Below are positions 23,617 through 34,228 of a DNA stretch of 36,106 bases, piece after piece. Each line of letters opens with the position of its first letter. Positions within the stretch are counted from its first letter, which is position 1. Below the pieces are notes generated by a model, which saw only the letters and a program-made list of their open reading frames with translations, was not told the DNA's origin and ran no database searches. The stretch covers positions 1-36,106 of the forward strand of contig LWCA01000256.1 in assembly GCA_001642005.1 (NCBI GenBank), given 5' to 3'. The stretch comes from Intoshia linei (lineage: Eukaryota; Orthonectida; Rhopaluridae). Both the position numbers and the translations under genes were made by a program.

Positions 23617-23963
23617 AAATAAATTTTTATTTTCTGAAATGTGTAAATCATATCCTTTCTTAAAAATTGAATGCGTATACCGTTTATTCAAAAAATGAAG
23701 TCCTAGAATTTAAAGTCCAAATACAAATACCTTTTTCAGAAATTTTGTCTTTCAGGGTTAAAATCCAAATTTGTCAATATAAAATAAAATCTCTAATCAT
23801 AAACCAAAACTTTCCTCCAGGCCTAAGCGAAAATTTTGAATTTTTATATATTTGAAATAATTTCTTGTAATCGATAACGATAATATTGAGTTGGGTACGT
23901 ATTGAAAACTTATATATATTATAGAAAATAATATAATTAAATTGAATCACTTTAATACACAAA
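23617..23963. other. Convergent 3' spacer
   Basis: The spacer holds the 3' ends of the MOSPD2-like gene and of RPL32, which face each other. The string AAAATAAATTTTT just after 23616 and AATTTAATTATATTATTTTC on the other strand could serve polyadenylation. No other feature is seen. Confidence 0.4.
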
Positions 23964-24660
23964 TTAAGCATCAGTAGCTCTTAATCTAGCATTCTTGTTG
24001 ACTACGCGAACTCCCAATTCTTGAGCACGAGTAACAATACTTTTTCTTTTTAAACTTGACACATTTGAAGCAATCACTGCAGCATATGTTTTACTGTTCA
24101 TCATAAGTGGTTCCAGTTCCTAAATTATTCAATTTGTATATTGTCGATACCAATCGAAAAAATTTTAAATTAAAAATAATCAGGGTAAATAAACGGAGAA
24201 TATTATTGCAAAGAATTTAATATAATGAATCAATTCACAAAATGTGTTAGTTATTTATTCAGACGTCAAAAAAATTAAAATGATATCAAATGGTTTCGGA
24301 ACTTAACATTAAATATATCTGCTAATGAAAGCGTAAAAATATAAAATATTAAAACGTACCTTAACATTATGTATCAAAAAGTGTTTGAAGCCATCAGGAC
24401 AAATGTGTCGATGTCTTTTATCAGTACCATAACCAATCTTTGGTTGTTTTGGAGTTCCCTTGAATCTTTTTCTCAATTTACTGTCAATACCATGAGGTTT
24501 TCTCCAACTTGGCTAAACAACAATTGTATATCATTTAAAACATTTTTAGTTATAAAATTACCCTGACTCTCTTAAAATTCGTACATTGATATCTTTTAAA
24601 TGTGTGTATGTGCTTTTTAATTTTAGTAGTTTTTCCAGTAGGTTTTATTCTGAAAACCAT
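23964..24660 (-). CDS. RPL32: Ribosomal protein eL32 (RPL32), 3 exons
   Basis: Exons on the minus strand: 24562-24660, 24360-24512, 23964-24119; both junctions in phase 0; 135 residues, the usual family length. It is a structural protein of the cytosolic 60S subunit. Seen: a basic N-terminus ([17 protein letters not shown]); the conserved core [20 protein letters not shown] and [38 protein letters not shown] across the second junction; and the C-terminal [19 protein letters not shown] followed by NARLRATDA. Introns are 49 and 240 nt. All expected blocks are present and intact. Confidence 0.97.
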
Positions 24661-24996
24661 TTTCGATTAACACTTTATTGTAACGATAATAAGAATAAAT
24701 ATGAAGTTACACAACAATTTGAAGTGTCATTTATTATTATAATTTTTTTTCATTTCATTAAAATCATTTTTTATCAAATCTGATACTAAGACTTGTACTA
24801 AGTACGCGTATCTAATCTAGTTACCTACCAATATACATTCGTAATATAGATAAAAGATACTCTTACACCGTGTTTCGTCAGCATTGTAAGAAAAATAAGA
24901 TTTTCCCAATTTAGATAACCCAAAACAATGTCTCAAAACTTTCACTCTTTAAATTCTTTTAAAAGTGTTTAATTTGATTAAATTAATTAAAATAAA
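24661..24996. other. RPL32-CHK1 spacer
   Basis: This 336-bp gap between two minus-strand genes should hold the CHK1 3' UTR and the RPL32 promoter. I see no distinct motif. The close head-to-tail arrangement would allow co-transcription but does not show it. Confidence 0.4.
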
Positions 24997-27900
24997 TTAA
25001 GAAATTTTTGATAGAGGTATTTCCAACGAATTGACCAATTTTACAAATATTTTTTTAAATTCTAGTCCATTTCCCTAATATAAAATTAAATTATGAAACA
25101 AACAAAAAATTTCAAATTTACTTTCGAAAGTCTCCAATCAAGTAAAACATCGCATTTAAATGATATTGCATTAATTTTAAAAACTAAATCTTTTCTATAT
25201 GAATCTAGCATATAAACGGTAATCTAAAGTGAAAAATTAATTACTGATTCATTAATTTCAATAATTAAATAATACGCAATTATCAAAGCATTTGAAATTA
25301 AATTTTAGGTCTTTAAGGTGATTCTTTAAAAAAAAAAGAGTGCTTTCCATACTACGACACGAGGTAAACCTGGTCATTCTGTTTACCATTCGTTGCCAAA
25401 TGTTCTAAAAAAATTAAAAAAATCGTCAAATCAAAAAATTTAAAATAAAAACGTAAATTACGTCATCTTGAACATGTTGAATAATTTGAGATGGCAAAAT
25501 TTGTTCATCTATATATCTCGGCTAAAAAAGTTAAATTCAGTTAAATTTTCAATAAAAATGAATTTTACTTGTGAGAAACACATTTTATTATTGGTTGTAG
25601 ATTTTTGTAATTTAAACAATTTTTGTTGAGATTGTGCTAAATGGCTAATATTTAAATTTATTTGAGGTTGAGAACAAGCCATTCTAGAACTTGGTCTAAA
25701 GTAGACATTAAAATAATAATTATTGACTTCAAATATTTGAAATAACACTACATAAATAACTCGGTTCGCCATGCGATTATATATTTACGGTTCGTCAGTA
25801 TTTAATAAATGGTTGAACGCCCGTACGTGTTTAGTACACAGGCGATCCGTACTACGACTATATACTATTAAATACTGTACTGTACGTACTGTGCATAAAT
25901 CAACTTAAGAAATTAAAAAATATGTCACTTACATGGTTTTCACAGGTTTATCTAAATTCAAATAAAAATAAGAAAATTGATCGTGTACTTATCATCCAGT
26001 CATGATTCATTATATCAATTATAGTAAAACGCTTTTTTGGTATATATCTTAGAATATTTTTAGCCAAATCTAAATTTTATATGTAATTTAAATTGAATCG
26101 AAAAAACCGTATGCCATATCGCTCATTCGATTAAATGGTAAAGATTTTGAAAGGTTTTTGTTTTGATACCAATCTATGAATATGGGACATCCAATGTTTG
26201 CTCTCTCCCAAGGAAAGGCTAAAATATCATGAGTAACATGTAACCAAAATTCACCTCCAACTAACATGACAATAAGTACAATTCCACAAGACCATATATC
26301 TGCAGGCTTGGCTAAATATGGTGTTCGTGCCAATAACTCTGGTGCAATGTACAATTCTGTGCCACAATAGAACTAATTTAAAAATATTACAAAAAAAATC
26401 ATATTTTCTGACAAGTTTTTAATAAACCTGTTTTTGATATTTTTATTCTAATTTTCCGTGAAATGAAAAAGAAAAAAATGATTTGAAAAATTTACCTCTA
26501 ATTTTCTTTCAATTCCATTATAGATATACATGGAGGTGAACCCAAAATCGCACAATTTTAAATTGTCTATAATTATAATTGATAAACTATTAGATTTTAC
26601 ATTTTTTTTAAAATAATCAACATTCCTTCTACAATTATAATTGTAATTATAGTTGCAAGATGTAAAGATAATATAAGCATTTTCTATTCATTACAAAATA
26701 CGAAATTTAACAAATTCGTCGATATTATAAAAATTTACAGACGCATCTAATGTACTTTACATTAGTGGTGGGTACTCTATGTCACGCGCGCGAAATTTAT
26801 TCCATTATGAAAAATTTTGGATATGAAAATATTTTTTATAATAAAAATAACCCAAATCTAACTACCGCATGGGTATATCTTTATTATATTAGTAGTACAT
26901 ATAAATTAATACATTTTTGTAAATACAATATCATATCAAAACAAATGCTAAAGTACTTTTTATCGTTCTGAAAATTAAACAAAAAATTATTCTGATAGAG
27001 CTTATTCCAGTTGATATAAATACAAAATTTCAACCCCAGAAATCTACGCATTGCCGGTGAAAAATAATATTTAATATATTATCAATCAATATTTTTCAAA
27101 TATTTTGATTAAAATTGAAAATATTAATCCTACAAATTCAAAAAATAATGTGCATTGAACGACTACTCATTTCCAATAAAGAAATATGAATGAAAATCGA
27201 TATAATTCTAAGTTTTTAATCGTGATGGCGTCAGTAAGAAAGAATGATATTTTTTGAGCATGTTAAATGGAAATAACTGTATTATCAGTTATCCTATATA
27301 TAAAAATTCTAGAACTCTTAATTTTTAAAAGAAATGGTAATTTGTGGTATTGATCGTGAAAAGGCCAATTTTTGAGATTACTATTTATGACTATAATCAT
27401 AATTTTATAACGCAGACTATAATGTATATTTTTTCATTGGAGGACTGATTTTACTATTAAAAAAAGGGGAAATCGGTTTTTAATCCTGAATGACTCAATT
27501 TCTGAAATAGAAATTTGCAATAAAACATCCATATCGAAAAATTGTATTCAAAATTGGATCTTTTTAAATTCTATGGTTTTTTTAATTATTGAAGAAAAAG
27601 GGTAATTAGAGAGGTTTAACCATAAAGATGAAATTTTCTGAGGATGAAATTCAAGAAAATACTAATCATTTCAAAATGCGTCTATAATTTATGTTTTTTA
27701 AAATTCTAGACCTTTAAAAAATTTTATATTTTAAAAAAAGTGGAATCAGTTTTTGACTGAAAATTCAATTTGCGATAAAAAATCACCATCGAAAAATTGT
27801 ATTCGAAATTGGGTTATTAAATTTTATTATTTTTTTCATTTTTAAAAAAAAGGTAATTTGTGGTTTTGACCATAAAGGTGTAAGTTTCTGTAAACTGAGT

Positions 27901-30026
27901 TTTTTTAAATTTTAGGAGGGTTTAATTAAACGGTAGCACACAGACATTCAATTTTATATAAGAATACAATTATAGAAAAATCGCCCTTTAAGGAGACAAT
28001 TCGCCAATTGTTCAGAATAGATGTTGTAGATAATTGATAAACTACGGAATTGGTAAATTGTAGAGAATAATTTATATTAATACAGTATTCTCTCTATAAC
28101 TCACCATTCTTTAGTTTGGAAAAAGTTGGCAAGATAGAGAATTTAAAACTAAAATTAATTAATTATTTTTATAATTAAATATTTTGTAACAATGGTATAC
28201 AGATTCCCCTTTTTTAAATAAATGTATTATCCAAGTTCCTTATTAAACCTTCTCTTGTGCGATTTAGAAGCATTTTAAACTTCAACGAGATTTAAAAATT
28301 ACGTATATAAAATCGTAATTAATTTTGAAAAATGATTTTAAAATTTTTAGTTTTATATTTTAAATTAATGACGAGTAAGAAAATTGGCGATTTATAGAAT
28401 AAAACATTAATATTTCCATATTACAGTAATACTCATTTGGCGAGTTATAGAGTTAGCGAGTTGTAGAGAGAGTACTGTACTTAATATTTAAAACATACTT
28501 TGTTCATCTATCATCATATTTTCAGGTTTTATATCTCTAAAATAATTTCATTTGGTTTAAAGCAACTTTATAAGTTTGTAAATAAACATATTTCTCAAAT
28601 TTAAAAAAAATTTTATTTTTTTCCGATTCCGAATTTATCATAGATAGTTTCGTTCGAATCATAATAACCACAATGCAAGACCATGGAGAGCCAATATCTT
28701 ACCCGGAGCCGGGGTAAGATAATTATTGGACAAAATTGAGGCACATGTATAAAAATTAAAAATATTTGGTTCCTCCATCCGTTGACAAACTTTTTTTCAG
28801 CGTTACTCTGCTGGATTAATATTTTTATTTCGAATATAACAATTAATTTATAATAATAGAACAGATGATCTGTGCTAGTCATACTTACATTATAAAAAAC
28901 AAACGTAAAAAATACAAACAATAAAAAACCTATGAGTTAGTCCGGATTCGTTCATATAGTTCTAAATGAGAAATAAAATTAATGGACACAAAAATCATTG
29001 CATGTAAATTAGAGCCTCAAACTGATAATATCACTGAAAAAATTGTTTCCTGTATCTGTGTGAACCACGGCTCTTAGTATGCATACAGAAATGAAACGTA
29101 TATCACAAGACGGGTAAACGAGCCGAATTTGAAAAACTTAGATTTAGAGAATTATAATCAACAGCATTGCAATGCAATGGTTCAAATTTTTCAAGTGATA
29201 TTTTTTAAATTCATTTTTAGGGTGTACACTGTACAGTGTACTGTACAAGTACAATGTCCAATTTACAGTTTATGTAATTTTACATAATAATACCAAAGCA
29301 TCCATTAATTGTGAGAAATATATTCTTGCAGTGTTTTCATTCATTCCAATATTGGGTTCTGATAAAAAGATGATTATTAAATGATAAACGTTAAGTTAAA
29401 ATAGATTTTTAACATGATCCAGTAAATACAAATTTTTTCATGACCCACCTTGAGACTCAATGGGAACTGAACAAAAATTAGTTATTAAAAATCTTTCAAT
29501 TATTGTGGTTCCTGTATTTTTTTATAAGTTTGAAAATTTAATAAATTACCGATTAAATCATACAACAATCCTCCAGACACATATTCCATTAAAATGTAAT
29601 GAAAATAATTACATGTTGAATACATGTAAAATTTAACAATGTGTTTATGTTTCAACATTTTATGAAAAAAAACTTCTTTTACAACAGATTTTTGAGAACT
29701 TGAATCTTTATTTATAATTTTAGCCGCAGCCATCATCTAAAAATAAAATTTGATAATTTTGATAAAAATTGAAAAAATTAAATACCCCAGTTTTTCTGTT
29801 TATACACATACGAACTCTATTTTGAATGAATTAAAAATTTTAAATAAAATTACTCTCCATATGCACCTTCTCCAAGATTTTCGTATATCCCCCAGTCAGT
29901 ATTAAATGGTAACTGTTGCGGTATTTCAATTTTAGTAATTTCCACATTTGATACGATTTCATCTTGAGAAACGTTTGAAGTATCAGAGGTTCTGATAGTG
30001 TCATCATTGTATATTTTTAATGACAT
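24997..30026 (-). CDS. CHEK1: Checkpoint kinase CHK1, 16 exons, complete
   Basis: Exons on the minus strand: 29854-30026, 29786-29816, 29550-29736, 29294-29358, 28930-28961, 28499-28536, 26496-26566, 26255-26372, 26108-26218, 25989-26069, 25933-25951, 25569-25695, 25462-25521, 25276-25404, 25122-25223, 24997-25074. All phases agree; 473 residues (human about 476). This Ser/Thr kinase acts downstream of ATR in the DNA replication and damage checkpoint. Kinase motifs: LGEGAYGE (about 51-58), ATP-binding K74 in AAAKII, E89, HRDIKPEN (162-169), DFG (182-184), IAPE (208-211), [11 protein letters not shown]. The linker keeps SQ sites at 317 (CSQPQ) and 350 (FSQPR), matching human S317 and S345. The C-terminal KA1 region is present ([38 protein letters not shown]). 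The N-terminus extends about 34 residues beyond human. Seven introns are below 50 nt, the shortest 36 nt; intron 6 (26567-28498) is full of repeats. Confidence 0.96.
26985..27965 (+). repeat. Dispersed-family copy F with internal units (CHK1 intron 6)
   Basis: It starts with the module containing CAACCCCAGAAATCTACGCA. Several diverged units of roughly 150 bp follow, each with a core like AAATTCTAG...TTTTTAAAAAAAGGGTAATTTGTGGTTTTGACC. The end near 27930 is AACGGTAGCACACAGACATT. The orientation is antisense to CHK1. Confidence 0.62.
28696..28720. repeat. GC-rich perfect hairpin in CHK1 intron 5
   Basis: ATCTTACCC (28696-28704) and GGGTAAGAT (28712-28720) are exact inverse complements around a 7-nt loop. 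The hairpin is GC-rich for this region. It lies close to the 3' end of the intron between CHK1 exons 5 and 6. Its function is unknown. Confidence 0.6.
29224..29241. repeat. 18-bp perfect palindrome
   Basis: GTACACTGTACAGTGTAC reads the same on both strands. It lies in the CHK1 intron between exons 4 and 5, about 50 bp from exon 4 on the downstream side. It could be a binding site for a dimeric factor or a repeat remnant. Confidence 0.6.
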
Positions 30027-30634
30027 TCTATTTTAAATTTTGCATCAATTAAAGATTGATTTATGTAAAAAATATATAATTCAAAAAAGTTAAATAATTG
30101 CAAATATAAATTTATAAAATTTTGAATTTTCCATGGATATTTTTCAAAATAGCTGGATCCTTTCCCTGACTTTTACTTTTACAATAAAATTTCTATTGTC
30201 AATAGACATTGCGATACACCTTTTAAATTGAAAGTTCAAATGTCTATTATGGATTGTCACATTTTTATATAGCTTTACAATACTTAAGTGCATGTGACTA
30301 CCAATTTGAGTCTACATTTTAGAGTCTAAAATTGAAACCAATATTTATGATTTTTGTAGTACATTTACATTTTTTAATGTTCCAGTGACCGACTAATATT
30401 ATTTACATTATGTGCAAGTGGATGATAATTCTTCTAAGAATCTAGCTAAGAATTGTACTATGTATATTGTAAATGTACATCATGCTGAGTCAAAAATGTT
30501 ATCGAAATGGAAAGTTTTACATGAGCGACGTTACAAAAACAATTAATTTTAAAGTCGAAGGTTTCAAAGTCATTGATTAATTAATTTAACCTTGACCCAC
30601 ATTTTCACAAATTAACTTTATTTTAAATTTCAAA
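30027..30634. promoter_or_regulatory. Bidirectional promoter region between CHK1 and Maf
   Basis: The two genes start from opposite ends of this 608-bp gap, so it should contain both promoters. There is a dyad-like ATGTACAT near 30473 (ATTGTAAATGTACATCAT), but nothing I can assign to a known factor. The designation rests on gene orientation only. Confidence 0.45.
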
Positions 30635-33600
30635 ATGAAGATTGACGTGTGTGTTTTAAAAAAATTATCCAAATTAAAAATTTGTTTGGCTAGTTCATCC
30701 CCGAGACGAAAAGAAATACTGGAAAAATTAGTAAATTTATTTTGAAATATAACTTTTTTTCTATACAGGGTTAACTCAACCTTATTATACTAATGACCAG
30801 AGCCGAACCTACTGTACCGGAGACACCTCTTCGGGTGGTATCGATCATAGAAGTTTTGGCTCAGCTCACGCTTTACTAACAAAATGACTGTACCAATTAG
30901 AATTATATTAATTATAAACTGATGTCCATTGTATGTTATATGATATAACGAAATTGAGAAAATTAAATATTGAGTTTTGAAAATTAAATAATTTTGATCC
31001 TAAAATTTCTAGTAACAATTTGGAACATTAAAATATAAATAAATAATAAATATAAAATTTACAATTGTATAAATTCACTGAAAAAATATTTTAGAATTTA
31101 AAATTCGAAATTGTATCATCAAATTATGAAGATCGAGCTTTTGAGAAAATTGATGATCCAATCGACTACGTTTTGGATCGGGCTGAAGGAAAATTAGATG
31201 ATGTTTTATCAAAGTATTTTTTATTTGATTATATAAAATAGTTCATAACTCTAGGTATGACCAGTCAATATTACTGTATGTGTTAGTATGTGGTTATCCC
31301 TAATTTTACGGACCAAAATATAATTAAAAAGTTTATTTTTAACCTTATTTTGTAGGACCTTTCTTAGTAATAAATACTTTTAATAATGATAGTGTTGATA
31401 TCATAAATTTAGTGGGAATAAGTGGGATATTGTGATATCAGCAGATACAATTGTAATTAAAGATGAAATTATATATGAAAAACCAACCGATGCAACAGAC
31501 GCTTTAAGAATACTGAAAAGGTTATAATTATTGCAGATATAATAATAATTTTAGTTTGAACAATAGGCAACATAAAGTCGTTACAGCTGTATGTATTGCA
31601 ACAAGTAATTATTTCATTAAAAAGTGACAGGGCTGATTTCAAAATTTATAAATCTTCATTAATTTCAGTTTTTTTAAGCAAATTGAGTGCATCCAAACAA
31701 AAAGTAAAACTTCTACCAAAAAAGTGGTTAATCAATTCATAATTATTTTATTTATCATAATATTTGTCAGTTTGGAATGCCCACGCACTTCTGATTAACA
31801 TTATATCAGTGGCGACTCTGGTTAATCGAGATCACTCGGTCTAATATTTCTATGACAACCACAAATTTTTTTCAAATCATATTTGAAAATAATAAATATC
31901 AAAAAAAAAATTTACAAATAAGAAGTAATTATAAACTAAATCTGAAAATGAAGATTCAAATTTTTTGTAACGATATTTAAAATTGACATAACTAAGATAT
32001 AAATAATTTCTCATAAAATTTGAGATGTAACCGTTATATAAATTTAATCTATAAATTTATTACTAGTCAAATGAAAATCTGCCCGAATTATGTTTATTTA
32101 AATTGATTTAATTTAAACATTTATGCAAATATTTTGTTTACAAGTGATTGTCAAATGAATATTCTTTTCTGAATTTCAGACTAAATATATATTTGTGTTT
32201 ATATTTTCAAATTATATTACAGATATCAGAATTTCTTCATAGAGCCTAACAATGTTAGGGTAACATTAAATTTTCTACAATACAATATATTGTAATTTTG
32301 AATACATATATATGTATCATGAATATAATACGATAATATAATATATAAATCAAATATTGTTCTTTTTCAAATCCACCTTAGATATTCTCACTACCCTGGG
32401 GCGATATCTACTATTTTGGGAACCATTTTCTAAATATTATTTTGGTGTTATATTTACAATTTTTAGAATATGAAAAAATAAAATTTCACGAAATAACACA
32501 AGTTTACTTTTCAAATTTTACTGAAGAATTTTTACAAGAATATATTGAATCCGGTGAATACGTGTACGTTTCTATTTTATTCTTTATAAAGAATGACAAT
32601 TAATTTTTCAGATCGAGTCAATTTTTAAATAACAATGAGTTATGAAGTCAATATAGCTATACATTATGACAGTGCTTTTCAACTGGTGTGTCGTGACACT
32701 TTTGTGTGTCGCCAAACTTAAAATTTCATTTAATTTTTTTTAAATTCCATTAGCAGACAATACAATTGGAAGACGTAAAAATGGAAATCAAAGATATTTT
32801 AGTGATGATGATAAATTTTACATAGCTTATTTTCAGATTATTAATAGAAAAAAATTGGTTCAACTATATTTATTAATCAATCGTTTATTTTTTTGATTGG
32901 TGTGTCACGAAATTTTTGAGATTGAAATATATGTCGCCAACCAAAAATGGTTGGAAAGCACTGCATTATAATGCATTAATATGAAAAAATTCGGAAAGGC
33001 ATTTTTAGTGTTGGACAGTGTTATGTAGTTAACATTTATTGATTTATTATACAAGTTTGACACCGTTATAATCATTTTTTTAAAGGTTACGTTTGTTGGT
33101 GGATTTGAAGTTGACCTTGACACTATTTAAGCCACGTGTATATTTAACTTAATAATTAAAGTAGTCATATACTTTGCCACCAGGTTTATAACATAATTTA
33201 TATTTACATTTGGTGAAAATTGTAAGAAAAATAAATTAAATTTGTCTAAACTACAATACCGTTTCATTTAAAAAAATTAATTTTTTTAGTCACTAAACCA
33301 GAGGTGGGAAGCATTTACTGTTCGAAGGCCGCACTAACGTCCCAAAAAATTTAATAATTCCGCACCTTTCTAAATAACATTTAATCAAAAACAGCAGTGC
33401 TTATCATGGGGGTGACTGGTGAACTCCAAGGGATGAACAATTTTATTAGGGGATGAATACGAAAATTTTAGATGATTGGGAATGATGATAAATTTTCAGC
33501 ATATTTTATTAACCTTAGTAAAATCTTATGAAAAAAACCAAAATATTACCAAACTTTAAGGAAAAAATCCCATTTTACCAAAATTTTAGATCAATGCACT

Positions 33601-33763
33601 AAACTATTAAAGAAAAATTTTAAAATTTAGTGGAAAAGCAGGTGGCTATGGAATACAGGGATATGGAGCAATTTTGATTGAGAAAATAATTGGAGATTAT
33701 TATAACGTTGTCGGATTTCCAATAAATGCTATTATACGAAATTTGAAACAATTAAACTTTTAA
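30635..33763 (+). CDS. Maf-type nucleoside triphosphate pyrophosphatase, 6 exons
   Basis: Exons: 30635-30730, 31095-31213, 31413-31520, 31555-31604, 32467-32563, 33631-33763; phases 0,2,2,1,2; 200 residues, the normal Maf length. Maf/ASMTL-N proteins hydrolyse non-canonical or modified nucleoside triphosphates to monophosphate and pyrophosphate, cleaning the nucleotide pool. Seen: the N-terminal [14 protein letters not shown] (SxxxR motif); [24 protein letters not shown]; the catalytic-region VISADTIVI with D83; [33 protein letters not shown]; and [17 protein letters not shown]. The usual DKAG before the last motif reads GKAG here, at the exon 5-6 junction. Intron 3 is 34 nt as modelled. Intron 5 holds two hAT-type MITEs. 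It is a stand-alone Maf domain with no methyltransferase fusion. Confidence 0.94.
31807..31880. repeat. Repeat end shared with 35818 (Maf intron 4)
   Basis: CAGTGGCGACTCTGGTTAAT ... ACTCGGTCTAATATTTCTAT matches CAATGGCAACTCTGCTTCAA ... ACTCGGTCTCATATTTTTTT at 35818. The CAGTGGCG start resembles a hAT terminus. I could not find the opposite end or a duplication. Confidence 0.5.
32670..32963. mobile_element. hAT-type MITE (Maf intron 5), first
   Basis: The left end is CAGTGCTTTTCAAC. The right end GTTGGAAAGCACTG is its inverse with one mismatch. Inside, GGTGTGTCGTGACAC is mirrored by a GGTGTGTCACGA-like string near 32901, and TGTCGCCAA occurs near both ends. The flanks are CATTATGA (32662-32669) and CATTATAA (32964-32971), a 7/8 match. 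It is 294 bp and non-coding. Confidence 0.82.
33299..33596. mobile_element. hAT-type MITE (Maf intron 5), second, perfect duplication
   Basis: The left end is CAGAGGTGGGAAGC, followed by GGCCGCACTAACGTCCC, a composition common near hAT ends. The right end is degenerate (TTTTAGATCAATG). The flanking 8-mers are identical: CACTAAAC at 33291-33298 and 33597-33604. The right border is only 34 bp upstream of the last Maf exon. Confidence 0.7.
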
Positions 33764-34228
33764 TTTAAATAATAGTTTGTAAAACAATTGTGTATATAAT
33801 TTTATTAAGTTTAAATTACGGGAGGTAAATTTTCATTAAATGTAAACATGCTTTCGTGTCCTAAATTTAAAATATAACGTAATTACAAATCTAAATTTGT
33901 AATTTTTTGACGTTTTTAACGAAATTATGTATTTTGATATTTTATCCATATATTTTTATAAAAAACAATTTCGCAAATCTAAGTTAAAGTATTAAAAATT
34001 GTCCTTTTCCAATTTGATATTTCAAAGAAAATTTACTTTAGAAAATTAAAGGAATTTCACATTATTTCGTTATAATATGCTTACCAGTCATAAAATAGTT
34101 CTGCCAGTTAAATGCGTGATCTGCCCGTTTTATTTTACCAGCATGTATATTAAAAATATTAAATCCATTCAATAGCATTACATTACTCAAAAGTAGTTTG
34201 ATACGGGTAAAAATGATGAATAAAATAT
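33764..34228. other. Convergent 3' spacer, short minus-strand ORF
   Basis: This lies between the Maf stop and the end of the low-complexity gene. A 38-residue minus-strand ORF at 34062-34178 (MLLNGFNIFNIHAGKIKRAD at its start) is open but has no recognisable family. It might be a terminal exon of the low-complexity gene or nothing. Confidence 0.3.

Noticed and set aside
26750-26971. 73-codon plus-strand ORF in CHK1 intron 6
   Set aside because: It overlaps a hAT-like start (AGTGGTGGGTACTC) and A+T-rich sequence and shows no protein-like conservation.
28613-28921. 102-codon minus-strand ORF beside CHK1 exons 5 and 6
   Set aside because: CHK1 exons 5 (28930-28961) and 6 (28499-28536) join directly in phase to give HRDIKPEN, so this stretch is intron. 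It contains the GC-rich hairpin.
29161-29200. Possible tRNA-like TGGTTCAAAT motif
   Set aside because: There is no matching acceptor stem or anticodon arm around it. No cloverleaf can be drawn.
34062-34178. 38-residue minus-strand ORF as a separate gene
   Set aside because: It is short, with no family match, and cannot be joined in phase to the low-complexity exon without hitting a stop.
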